Origin: Raskinella chloraquaticus (SeqCode)
Lineage (GTDB): Bacteria; Pseudomonadota; Alphaproteobacteria; Rhizobiales; UBA4765
Direction of reading: 5' to 3'
Length of the DNA: 64,000 nt
Assembly (NCBI GenBank): GCA_002365175.1
Contig: DEZK01000013.1
Coordinates: 62,001 to 126,000, forward strand
Shown here piece by piece: positions 43,543 through 50,769 of the stretch (its first letter is position 1; each line of letters begins with the position of its first letter). A model generated the notes under the pieces. That model had not been told where the DNA came from and searched no databases. It worked only from the letters and a program-made list of their open reading frames with translations. A program made the position numbers and the translations under genes.

Positions 43543-43968
43543 ATGGCGCATCCGCCGCTTGCCGCCTATCCGCATGCACTCACGCATCAATTGCGCTATG
43601 GCGATACTGACCGCCAAGGCCACATCAATAATGCCGTTTATGCGACGTTATTTGAGTTCGGGCGCACGCAGCTGTTCTTCGACCTCAAGCCGCCATTGCT
43701 CATTCAGGGCAGTGAGCCGGTGATGGTGCGCCTCGTCATCGATTATCTGAGCGAGTTGCACTGGCCGGGCGAGGTCATTGTTGCAACAGCGGTGCAGAAA
43801 ATGGGCCGCACCTCGATGACGCTGGCACAGGCGGTGTTCGGCCCGACCGGATGTGCAGCGGCTGGCGAAGCGATCATCGTTCAACTCGATAGCACCAGCC
43901 GCCGCCCGAAACCATGGGACGACAGCCAGCGCGCGGCCATGGCGCCGTTCGCACTCAAGGGCGGCTGA
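43543..43968 (+). CDS. Acyl-CoA thioesterase (4-hydroxybenzoyl-CoA thioesterase-like)
   Basis: This 141-residue hot-dog protein has the signature YGDTDRQGHINNAVYATLFEFGR, in which the Asp of DxxGHxNN is the usual catalytic or positioning residue. RLVIDYLSELHWPGEVIVATAVQKMGRTSMTLAQAVF follows. It starts 14 bases after phaC with AAGGTG upstream, so it is probably cotranscribed. It may hydrolyse acyl-CoA connected with PHA turnover; this is inference from position. Confidence 0.9.
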   Translation: MAHPPLAAYPHALTHQLRYGDTDRQGHINNAVYATLFEFGRTQLFFDLKPPLLIQGSEPVMVRLVIDYLSELHWPGEVIVATAVQKMGRTSMTLAQAVFGPTGCAAAGEAIIVQLDSTSRRPKPWDDSQRAAMAPFALKGG

Positions 43969-44056
43969 GCCAATGAGCCGCCATGCTCGACCCCGCCAGA
44001 TGCTTCAGGAACTGAATCCGTTACCGCCTGTAAGTAATTAAACTATCAGCGTTTTG

Positions 44057-45028
44057 TCAGGCTGGCTGTTCACGCAGTCCCAGCATCAACCGCATGTTCT
44101 GCACGGCTGCACCCGAAGCCCCCTTGCCGAGATTATCGAGGCGGGCGACCAGCAGCGCCTGGCCATGGCGATCATTGCCGAAGACGAAAAGTTCAAGCCG
44201 GTTGCTGTCGTTCAGAGCTTCCGGTTCGAGCTTGCCGACAAGCGCCTGTGTCGCCTCCGCCGAGGCAACGTGGACATAATTTGACCCAGCATAATATTTG
44301 ACAAGCAAGTCACGCAGATCATCCGTGCTGACTGCCCCTGCCAACGTCGAAAGATGGAGCGGGATGCTGACCAGCATGCCTTGACGGAAATGGCCTACTG
44401 AGGGGACAAAAATCGGCCGGCGTGTGAGCCCGGCATGAATCTGGATTTCAGGCAGGTGCTTGTGCTCAAGCCCGAGACCGTAAAGCTCGAATTGCGGGCT
44501 TGCGGCGCTTTCCCAGGTCTCGATCATCGTTTTGCCGCCACCGCTATATCCGGAGACGGCGTTGATGGTCACCGGATGGTCAGCGACCATGACAGCGGCA
44601 TCGACCAGCGGACGCAGCAGCGCCAATGCGCCTGTCGGGTAGCAGCCGGGATTGGCCACCCGCTCGGCCTCAGCGATCCGGCCTGCCTGATCGGGCGACA
44701 GCTCGGGAAATCCATAAACCCAGCCAGGCGCGGTGCGGAATGCGGTACTGGCATCGATGATGCGCGGCCTGCCGGCGCCAAGCTCATCGGCCAGCGCCAC
44801 CGTTTCCTTTGATGCTGCGTCCGGCAGGCAGAGCACGACCAGATCGACGGCCTCCATCATCGCCTTGCGCGCCTGCGGATCCTTGCGCAAAGCCGGGTCG
44901 ATGCTTTTCACCTCGACGTCGCTCAAGGCCGCCAGTCGCTCGCGAATGCCGAGGCCGGTGGTGCCGGCTTCGCCATCGATGAAAATGGCAGGCCTGGCGG
45001 CAACGGGCTTAAGGGCTGGCTGGCTCAT
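44057..45028 (-). CDS. argC: N-acetyl-gamma-glutamyl-phosphate reductase
   Basis: This 323-residue enzyme of the shorter (type 2) class begins PAIFIDGEAGTTGLGIRERL for NADP binding. The catalytic Cys129 is in RVANPGCYPTGA, with NAVSGYSGGGKTMIE and GLEHKHLPEIQ following. It reduces N-acetylglutamyl phosphate to the semialdehyde in arginine synthesis. It lies downstream of an Arg-rich leader ORF and terminator, suggesting attenuation by arginine supply. Confidence 0.96.
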   Translation of the reverse strand: MSQPALKPVAARPAIFIDGEAGTTGLGIRERLAALSDVEVKSIDPALRKDPQARKAMMEAVDLVVLCLPDAASKETVALADELGAGRPRIIDASTAFRTAPGWVYGFPELSPDQAGRIAEAERVANPGCYPTGALALLRPLVDAAVMVADHPVTINAVSGYSGGGKTMIETWESAASPQFELYGLGLEHKHLPEIQIHAGLTRRPIFVPSVGHFRQGMLVSIPLHLSTLAGAVSTDDLRDLLVKYYAGSNYVHVASAEATQALVGKLEPEALNDSNRLELFVFGNDRHGQALLVARLDNLGKGASGAAVQNMRLMLGLREQPA

Positions 45029-45077
45029 GATGTGATCTCGTCATGATGTCGGGAATGGACGGGACGCTGGCGACAAT

Positions 45078-45103
45078 AAAAAACCGCGCTTTCAAGGGCG
45101 CGG
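45078..45103 (-). terminator. Rho-independent terminator / attenuator before argC
   Basis: On the minus strand CCGCGC (45103-45098) pairs with GCGCGG (45089-45084) around an 8-base loop, followed by six Ts. It ends 50 bases before the argC ATG. The 5' arm contains CGCGCC (45102-45097), which is also complementary to GGCGCG (45149-45144) inside the leader ORF, allowing an alternative antiterminator pairing. Confidence 0.85.
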
Positions 45104-45137
45104 CGTGGCTGGGATCGCTCAATCAGCAATAAACAGC

Positions 45138-45197
45138 TCAGCGCGCGCCTCGCGGGCGGCGGCATGTGTCTCGGCGGATGGAGCAGCTTGTCGTCAT
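45138..45197 (-). CDS. Arginine-rich leader peptide of argC (putative attenuator peptide)
   Basis: This 19-residue ORF reads MTTSCSIRRDTCRRPRGAR and has six arginines, mostly in pairs (R8-R9, R13-R14). It lies between speB and argC and ends 34 bases before a strong intrinsic terminator. AGGA precedes the ATG, but a TTGACA-17-CATAGG promoter puts the predicted transcription start on the A of the ATG, so the peptide may be translated leaderlessly. By analogy with amino acid attenuators, stalling at R8-R9 when arginine is scarce would leave codons 17-18 (GGCGCG) free to pair with the terminator's 5' arm and allow readthrough into argC. The peptide and structures are seen; the mechanism is inferred. 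Confidence 0.68.
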   Translation of the reverse strand: MTTSCSIRRDTCRRPRGAR

Positions 45198-45203
45198 GGC
45201 GTT

Positions 45204-45232
45204 CCTATGATGGTTTTTCTGCGAGCTGTCAA
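45204..45232 (-). promoter_or_regulatory. Predicted promoter of the argC leader
   Basis: On the minus strand TTGACA (45232-45227, overlapping the speB stop) and CATAGG (45209-45204) are 17 bases apart. Counting from the -10 element, +1 falls at 45197, the first base of the leader ORF. Confidence 0.6.
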
Positions 45233-46197
45233 TGAACGCCTTTGTTGGCACGCATCGCAATCGCACACAGAAAATGCTGGATGATGGCGACCGCAGCGTT
45301 GGCCGTCATGTCGGCATGGTCGTAGGCCGGCGCCACCTCGACAAGGTCAAAGCCGACGACATCAAGATCGGCGATACCGCGCAGAATGGCGAGCGCCTCG
45401 CGGGTCATGAGGCCACCGGGGACCGGCGTGCCGGTGCCGGGCGCAAAGGCCGGGTCGAGGCAATCGATATCGAAGGTGAGATAGGCTTTCGCCGCGCCCA
45501 CCCGCTTGCGGATGGCATGGATGGTGGCGGCGATGCCCTCGTTTGCCACCGCCTCGGCATCGAAGACAAGAACGCCCGCATTCGTCGGCGCAATCGTGCG
45601 GATACCGATCTGCACGGATTGCGCAGGGACGATCAGACCTTCGGCAGCCGCCCGCAGAACGAAATTGCCATGGTCGATGCCGCCTCTGGCATCACCCCAG
45701 GTGTCCTGATGGGCATCAAACTGGATCAGCGCCAGCGGCCCGTGCCGCGCCGCATGGGCTTTGAGTAGCGGATAGGTGATGAAATGATCGCCACCCAATG
45801 AGACGAGGGTCGCGCCACTTTCGAGATGCCTTGCCGCCTGTCGCTCGATCTGCGCCGGGATCGCCGAAGGATCAGCATAATCCCACACGGCGTCGCCAAC
45901 ATCGACGATGGCGAGTTGCTCCAGCGGATTGATCCCCTGCGGCCAGGCGGGATCGGTTGGTGGATAAAGCGCCGAGATGCGGCGGATCGCCTGCGGGCCA
46001 AAGCGGGCGCCGGGGCGGTAGGATGTGGCGACATCGAGCGGGATGCCCATGATCGCCACATCGGCGCCCTCGCTGCTTGCCGCATAACGCCGGCGCATGA
46101 AGGAGAGCGCGCCGGCATAGGCCGGCTCGTGCCAGGTGCTGGTCAGCGTCGTGGCGCGAAACGCTGCATCACCCTTGTTGTCCGCGCCTGTTCCCAT
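45229..46197 (-). CDS. speB: Agmatinase/arginase family ureohydrolase
   Basis: This 322-residue ureohydrolase has the dinuclear manganese motifs SLGGDHFITYPLL, IQFDAHQDTW and TFDIDCLDPAFAPGTGTPVPGGL. Members hydrolyse agmatine, arginine or guanidino acids to urea plus amine. Overall similarity favours agmatinase, but substrate choice cannot be settled by eye. It lies between rpsI and argC on the same strand, so arginine-related degradation and synthesis genes are adjacent. Confidence 0.88.
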   Translation of the reverse strand: MGTGADNKGDAAFRATTLTSTWHEPAYAGALSFMRRRYAASSEGADVAIMGIPLDVATSYRPGARFGPQAIRRISALYPPTDPAWPQGINPLEQLAIVDVGDAVWDYADPSAIPAQIERQAARHLESGATLVSLGGDHFITYPLLKAHAARHGPLALIQFDAHQDTWGDARGGIDHGNFVLRAAAEGLIVPAQSVQIGIRTIAPTNAGVLVFDAEAVANEGIAATIHAIRKRVGAAKAYLTFDIDCLDPAFAPGTGTPVPGGLMTREALAILRGIADLDVVGFDLVEVAPAYDHADMTANAAVAIIQHFLCAIAMRANKGVH

Positions 46198-46288
46198 ATC
46201 CGCGCCTTGCCCTGTGCTCGCGCGTCCTTCCTAGGACAAATCGCGTTTACAGGAAACCGCCGCTGCGTTGCGCGAACCTCGCAAACAC

Positions 46289-46314
46289 AAAAAACGCAGC
46301 CGAAGCCGCGTTTT
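46289..46314 (-). terminator. Terminator downstream of rpsI
   Basis: AACGCGGC-TTCG-GCTGCGTT (minus strand, 46312-46293) has a stable UUCG-type tetraloop and is followed by TTTT. It lies 25 bases after the rpsI stop. The T-run on the other side makes it potentially bidirectional. Confidence 0.85.
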
Positions 46315-46338
46315 CCGTAAACCTGATAACAAGAACGA

Positions 46339-46833
46339 TCAGCGCTTCGAGAACTGGAAGGAGCGGCGGGCCTTTGCCTTGCCGTACTTCTTGCGCTCGA
46401 CCACGCGGCTGTCGCGGGTGAGGAAGCCGAACTTCTTCAGCGCGCCACGCAGATCAGGCTCCTGCAGGGTCAGCGCCTTCGACAGGCCGTGGCGCAGCGC
46501 CCCCGCCTGACCGGAGAGACCACCGCCGGCAACCGTGCAGACGATGTCATACTGACCGACACGATTGACGACGAGCAGCGGCTGCTGCAGCAGCATCTGC
46601 AGTACAGGGCGGGCGAAATAGGTCTTGAAATCCCTGCCGTTGACAGTGATGACACCTGGACCCGGCTTCACCCACACGCGCGCGACCGCATCCTTGCGCT
46701 TGCCGGTCGCGTAAGAGCGGCCCTGTGCATCAACCTTGCGCACCCGCTGGGGCGCCGGCGCGTTATCGGAAGAAGCAGGCCGGCCGGCCATGGCGCTACC
46801 GAGGGCTTCGAGAGACTGGATGGCTGCGTTCAT
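46339..46833 (-). CDS. rpsI: Ribosomal protein S9
   Basis: This 164-residue protein has the bS9/uS9 core YATGKRKDAVARVWVKPGPGVITVNGRDFKTYF and the C-terminal GFLTRDSRVVERKKYGKAKARRSFQFSKR, whose Lys-Arg end reaches the ribosomal P site. A 38-residue N-terminal extension is typical of alphaproteobacteria. It follows rplM directly. Confidence 0.98.
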   Translation of the reverse strand: MNAAIQSLEALGSAMAGRPASSDNAPAPQRVRKVDAQGRSYATGKRKDAVARVWVKPGPGVITVNGRDFKTYFARPVLQMLLQQPLLVVNRVGQYDIVCTVAGGGLSGQAGALRHGLSKALTLQEPDLRGALKKFGFLTRDSRVVERKKYGKAKARRSFQFSKR

Positions 46834-46834
46834 T

Positions 46835-47296
46835 TCACGCCCTCACATTCTTGCGGTTCATGATTGCAACATCAAGGGCCAGCGGCTGCTGCGCCTCATG
46901 GGGATGGGCGGGGCCGGCATAGACCCGCAGATTGCTCAGCTGCTTCTTGCCCAGCGGCCCTTCCGGCAGCATGCGCTCGACGGCTTTGCGAATGATGCGG
47001 TCCGGGAAGCGGCCATCGCGCACTTCAAAGGCGCGCCGCTCCTTGATGCCGCCGGGATAGCCGGTGTGCCAGAAATAGGTGTGCTGCTGCCATTTGCGGC
47101 CGGTGAACACCACTTCCTTGGCATTGACGACGATGACATAGTCACCATCATCCATGTGCGGGGTGAAGGAGGGCTTGTGCTTCCCGCGCAGACGCGCGGC
47201 GATCACCGAAGCGAGGCGTCCAACCACCAGCCCCTTGGCATCGATCACCACCCATTTCTTGTCGATTTCGGCGGTCTTGGTCGTATAGGTTTTCAT
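46835..47296 (-). CDS. rplM: Ribosomal protein L13
   Basis: This 153-residue protein begins MKTYTTKTAEIDKKWVVIDAKGLVVGRLASVIAARLRGKHKPSFTPHMDDGDYVIVVNAKEVVFTGRKWQQHTYFWHTGYPGG, diagnostic of L13. It binds 23S rRNA early in 50S assembly. It is cotranscribed with rpsI one base downstream. Confidence 0.98.
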   Translation of the reverse strand: MKTYTTKTAEIDKKWVVIDAKGLVVGRLASVIAARLRGKHKPSFTPHMDDGDYVIVVNAKEVVFTGRKWQQHTYFWHTGYPGGIKERRAFEVRDGRFPDRIIRKAVERMLPEGPLGKKQLSNLRVYAGPAHPHEAQQPLALDVAIMNRKNVRA

Positions 47297-47451
47297 GATG
47301 TGAACCCGGCTAGAAGCGGCGTTCGGTCAAGCAAGGCGTTGCGACGCTGCCGGGAACAACCGCGAGAGGGGCTCGTTCTAGGCAAGTCGTGCGGCACTGT
47401 CAATGCGATGGCACGTTTAATACTTCAATGAAATCAAATGATTATAATTTA

Positions 47452-47465
47452 GGTATTATAATACC
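47452..47465. promoter_or_regulatory. Perfect 14-base AT-rich palindrome upstream of rplM
   Basis: GGTATTATAATACC lies between the PaaI-type thioesterase stop and rplM in an AT-rich patch with two TATAAT sequences on the minus strand. It may be an operator or part of the rplM promoter; no good -35 is seen. Confidence 0.35.
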
Positions 47466-47468
47466 ACA

Positions 47469-47903
47469 TTATTTTCTGTCTGGAATGGCGTAGGTGGCGG
47501 TTGCGTGCGCAACCAAAGCCTCGACGCCTTCCGACCGCAGCGAGATGTCGCCGACGGCAAGGCGCTTGCCAAGCTTGATGAGGCGGCAACGGGCCAGAAG
47601 CGCGCCCGGCGAGGGCTTTCTCAGGAAGTTGATGTTGAGGCTTGTGGTCACGGCAAGGGCAACCGGGCCGATGGCACTGAGCAAGGCCACATACATGGCC
47701 AGATCGGCAAGCGTCATCATCGCGGGGCCGGAAATGGTGCCGCCGGGGCGCAGATGGCGCTCGCTGGCGTTCAGTCGCAGGATCGCGGCATGAGGCGTCA
47801 CCTCGTCAACGACATAGGCACCACTTGCCATATTGATCTGCGGAAATTCGCTGGTGAGGAAGGCGGTTATATCGTCTGCCGTCATCTTGATGGTCGCTGT
47901 CAC
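47469..47903 (-). CDS. PaaI family hot-dog thioesterase
   Basis: This 144-residue protein has the PaaI-type segments LRLNASERHLRPGGTISGPAMMTLADLAMYVALLSAIGPVALAVTTSLNINFLRKPSPG and RCRLIKLGKRLAVGDISL. It probably hydrolyses acyl- or aryl-CoA; the exact substrate is unknown. It is transcribed toward rplM, divergent from the enoyl-CoA hydratase gene, an arrangement often seen in this order. Confidence 0.9.
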   Translation of the reverse strand: MTATIKMTADDITAFLTSEFPQINMASGAYVVDEVTPHAAILRLNASERHLRPGGTISGPAMMTLADLAMYVALLSAIGPVALAVTTSLNINFLRKPSPGALLARCRLIKLGKRLAVGDISLRSEGVEALVAHATATYAIPDRK

Positions 47904-48027
47904 CCTGCCCTCCTCGCCCGATGATCGCTAGCAATGCGCAACGTCACGCCCGCTGGCAAGCTCTTGTGTTGGTGAGCGGCCTCGATGCTGATAGGGTTGC
48001 AGTGTTTCGATTTCACAGGATTGACCC

Positions 48028-48858
48028 GTGTCCGCACTCATAGCCGGCAAGACGATAGATGACGACCGCAGCGCGCCGCTGTTGCGCAGCGATCATGGCG
48101 GCATTGTTCGCCTGACTATGAACAATCCGGCGCAGCGCAATGCCTTGTCCGAGGCCATGCTGGCCGCGCTCCAGGCTGCTCTTGATGCCATAGCCCATGA
48201 TCCGACCGTCCGCGTCGTCATCGTGGCCGGAGAGGGGCCGGCGTTTTGTGCCGGGCATGATCTGAAGGAAATGACGGCGCACCGGGGCGATGCCGACAGG
48301 GGCCGCGCCTATTTTGCTGAAATGATGCAGCGTTGCGCGACACTGATGATGTCGATCGTCAAACTGCCGCAACCGGTGATTGCCGAAGTGGCAACGATGG
48401 CAACCGCAGCCGGCTGCCAGCTGGTTGCAAGCTGCGATCTGGCGATTGCAGGCGAAGGCGCGCGGTTTTGTACGCCGGGCATCTCGATTGGTCTCTTCTG
48501 TTCCACACCGATGGTGGCGCTGTCACGCAATCTCGGCCGCAAGCAGGCGATGGACATGTTGCTGACCGGAGACGTCGTCTCGGCCGAGGAGGCGTGCCGC
48601 ATCGGGCTTGTCAATCGCGTCGTGGCGGCAACGCTCTTGCGGGCGGAAACCACAAAACTCGCGGCCTCGATTGCCGCGCGCTCACCGCTCACGATCAAGA
48701 TCGGCAAGGAGGCCTTCTATCGCCAGGCCGAGATGGGGCTGGAAGAAGCCTATGCCTATGCAAGCCAGGTGATGACGGACAACATGCTGGCGCGCGACGC
48801 CGAAGAAGGAATCGGCGCGTTTCTCGCAAAGCGGGCGCCCGAGTGGAGCGGCAACTGA
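48028..48858 (+). CDS. Enoyl-CoA hydratase/isomerase family protein
   Basis: This 276-residue crotonase-fold protein contains GIVRLTMNNPAQRNALSEAML, the oxyanion hole segment VAGEGPAFCAGHDLKEM and ATAAGCQLVASCDLAIAGEGARFCTPGISIGLFC. The second catalytic glutamate of classical hydratases is not evident in that last region, so the reaction may differ. The start is GTG 48028 after a weak AGGA site. It is followed four bases later by the CoA-binding protein gene. Confidence 0.9.
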   Translation: MSALIAGKTIDDDRSAPLLRSDHGGIVRLTMNNPAQRNALSEAMLAALQAALDAIAHDPTVRVVIVAGEGPAFCAGHDLKEMTAHRGDADRGRAYFAEMMQRCATLMMSIVKLPQPVIAEVATMATAAGCQLVASCDLAIAGEGARFCTPGISIGLFCSTPMVALSRNLGRKQAMDMLLTGDVVSAEEACRIGLVNRVVAATLLRAETTKLAASIAARSPLTIKIGKEAFYRQAEMGLEEAYAYASQVMTDNMLARDAEEGIGAFLAKRAPEWSGN

Positions 48859-48861
48859 CGC

Positions 48862-49398
48862 ATGGACCATGATCATTATGCAGACAACTACATCCGCGAT
48901 CTGCTTGATGAGGTGAAGACGATTGCCGTCGTCGGCGCTTCGGCCAATGCGGCGCGCCCGTCTTTCTTCGTCGTGCGCTACCTCGCGCAGAAGGGGTACG
49001 ATGTGTATCCCGTCAACCCCGGCCACGCCGGCAAACAGATCGCCGGGTGTATGACCTATGCAAGTCTAGGTGCAGTACCGGTTGCCATCGATATGGTCGA
49101 CATCTTCCGCAATTCCGAGGCAGCTCTGGGGGTTGTGCAGGACGCGCTGGCGCTCCAGCCTTTACCCAAGGCCATCTGGATGCAATTAGGCGTGCGCAAC
49201 GATGAGGCGGCGGCGCTGGCGCAAGAGCACGGAATCAAGATCGTCATGAATCGCTGCCCGAAGATCGAGTTCGGCCGGCTTTCAGGGGAAATCGGCTGGG
49301 TTGGTGTCAATTCGCGGGTTCTATCGTCAAAACGCGCCACGCTCCACGGCAAAGGCTTCCAGCAATTGGGCCTCGCCAGCCGGCGCGACAAGCCGTAA
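48862..49398 (+). CDS. CoA-binding domain protein (YccU-like)
   Basis: This 178-residue Rossmann-like protein contains VKTIAVVGASANAARPSFFVVRYLAQKGYDVYPVNPGHAGKQIAGCMTYASLGAVP and VAIDMVDIFRNSEAALGVVQDAL, and ends with IVMNRCPKIEFGRL. It corresponds to the CoA-binding domain of succinyl-CoA synthetase alpha as a stand-alone protein. Function unknown. It is probably cotranscribed with the enoyl-CoA hydratase and upstream of metY. Confidence 0.9.
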   Translation: MDHDHYADNYIRDLLDEVKTIAVVGASANAARPSFFVVRYLAQKGYDVYPVNPGHAGKQIAGCMTYASLGAVPVAIDMVDIFRNSEAALGVVQDALALQPLPKAIWMQLGVRNDEAAALAQEHGIKIVMNRCPKIEFGRLSGEIGWVGVNSRVLSSKRATLHGKGFQQLGLASRRDKP

Positions 49399-49473
49399 AT
49401 TCGCCGCAACAATAGCTGCCCGTGACCCAGGCTGCGCTTGTAGTAAGACGTCAACCGACCAAGGAGTTGCATT

Positions 49474-50769
49474 GTGACGAGTGATCATCAGCCCGGTTTT
49501 TCAACGCTTGCCATCCACGCCGGCGCCCAGCCTGACCCGACGACCGGGGCGCGTGTCACGCCGATCTACCAGTCCACAGGCTTTGTCTTTGATGATGTCG
49601 AGCATGCTGCTGCCCTTTTCGGCCTGCAAAGCTTCGGCAATATCTACACGCGCATCGGCAACCCCACGCAGGCGGTCCTGGAAGAACGCGTGGCAGCGTT
49701 AGAGGGCGGCACAGCCTGTCTGGCGGTAGCCTCCGGCCATGCCGCGCAACTCATCGTCTTCCATACGCTGATGGAACCAGGAGACGAGTTTATCGCCGCC
49801 CGCCAGCTTTACGGCGGCTCGGTCAACCAGTTCACCCATTCATTCAAGAAATTCGGCTGGACAGCGAAATTCGTCGACATGGACGATATCAGCGCGTTTG
49901 AAAAAGCCGTCACTCCGCGGACCAAGGCAATCTTCATTGAAAGCCTGGCAAACCCCGGCGGGCGCGTGAGCGACATCGCGGCAATTGCGGCCGTGGCCAA
50001 GCGGGCCGGCGTGCCGCTCATTGTCGATAACACGATGGCGACTCCCTATCTGTGCCGCCCCATCGAGCATGGCGCCAATATTGTCGTCCACTCGCTCACC
50101 AAATTCATGGGCGGCCATGGCAATTCGCTGGGTGGCGCGATTGTGGATGCAGGCAATTTCGACTGGTCACGCGAGGGTCGCTATCCGGCCCTCTGCGAGC
50201 CGCGCCCTGATTATTCGGGCATGGTTCTGCATGAGACGTTCGGGAATTTTGCCTTTGCCATCGCCTGCCGGGTTCTCGGCCTGCGCGATCTAGGGCCCTG
50301 CATCTCGCCTTTCAACGCCTTCCAGATCCTGACCGGCATCGAAACGCTTCCGCTGCGCATGCAGCGCCATTGCGACAATGCGCTCAAGGTTGCCAACTAT
50401 CTGTCACAGCATGGCGAGGTCGAGTGGGTGAACTACGCCGGATTGCCCGGCGACCGGCATCATGGGCTGGCGCAAACCTATCTGCCAAAGGGTGCGGGCG
50501 CGGTGTTCACCTTTGGCGTCAAGGGCGGGTATGAAGCCGGCGTCGCTGTTGTTTCAAACGTCAAGCTCTTTTCCCATCTGGCCAATATCGGCGATACGCG
50601 CTCGCTCATCATTCATCCCGCCTCGACCACCCATCGTCAGCTCTCCGATGCAGCCAAGAAATCAGCGGGCGCCGGGCCGGAAGTCATTCGCCTGTCGGTG
50701 GGGATTGAAGATGCTGACGATCTGATCGCCGATCTCGCTCAGGCGCTTGCGGTCGCCGCAAAAGCCTGA
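49474..50769 (+). CDS. metY: O-acetylhomoserine sulfhydrylase (aminocarboxypropyltransferase)
   Basis: This 431-residue PLP enzyme of the Cys/Met metabolism family begins FSTLAIHAGAQPDPTTGARVTPIYQSTGFVFDDVEHAAALFGLQ. The PLP lysine is K210 in VHSLTKFMGGHGNSLGG, and the length and insertions fit the MetY branch. It forms homocysteine from O-acetylhomoserine and sulfide. The start is GTG 49474 with AAGGAG seven bases upstream. Its 3' end overlaps convergent ctaA by 31 bases. Confidence 0.93.
   Translation: MTSDHQPGFSTLAIHAGAQPDPTTGARVTPIYQSTGFVFDDVEHAAALFGLQSFGNIYTRIGNPTQAVLEERVAALEGGTACLAVASGHAAQLIVFHTLMEPGDEFIAARQLYGGSVNQFTHSFKKFGWTAKFVDMDDISAFEKAVTPRTKAIFIESLANPGGRVSDIAAIAAVAKRAGVPLIVDNTMATPYLCRPIEHGANIVVHSLTKFMGGHGNSLGGAIVDAGNFDWSREGRYPALCEPRPDYSGMVLHETFGNFAFAIACRVLGLRDLGPCISPFNAFQILTGIETLPLRMQRHCDNALKVANYLSQHGEVEWVNYAGLPGDRHHGLAQTYLPKGAGAVFTFGVKGGYEAGVAVVSNVKLFSHLANIGDTRSLIIHPASTTHRQLSDAAKKSAGAGPEVIRLSVGIEDADDLIADLAQALAVAAKA

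Noticed and set aside
43973..44041. A 22-codon ORF after the thioesterase gene
   Set aside because: It is too short, has no convincing ribosome-binding site, and no hairpin or regulated gene follows it.
49399..49473. Possible SAM riboswitch upstream of metY
   Set aside because: SAM-II elements often precede Met genes in alphaproteobacteria, but the conserved SAM-II pseudoknot sequences are not present here and only about 75 bases are available. A covariance-model search would settle it.
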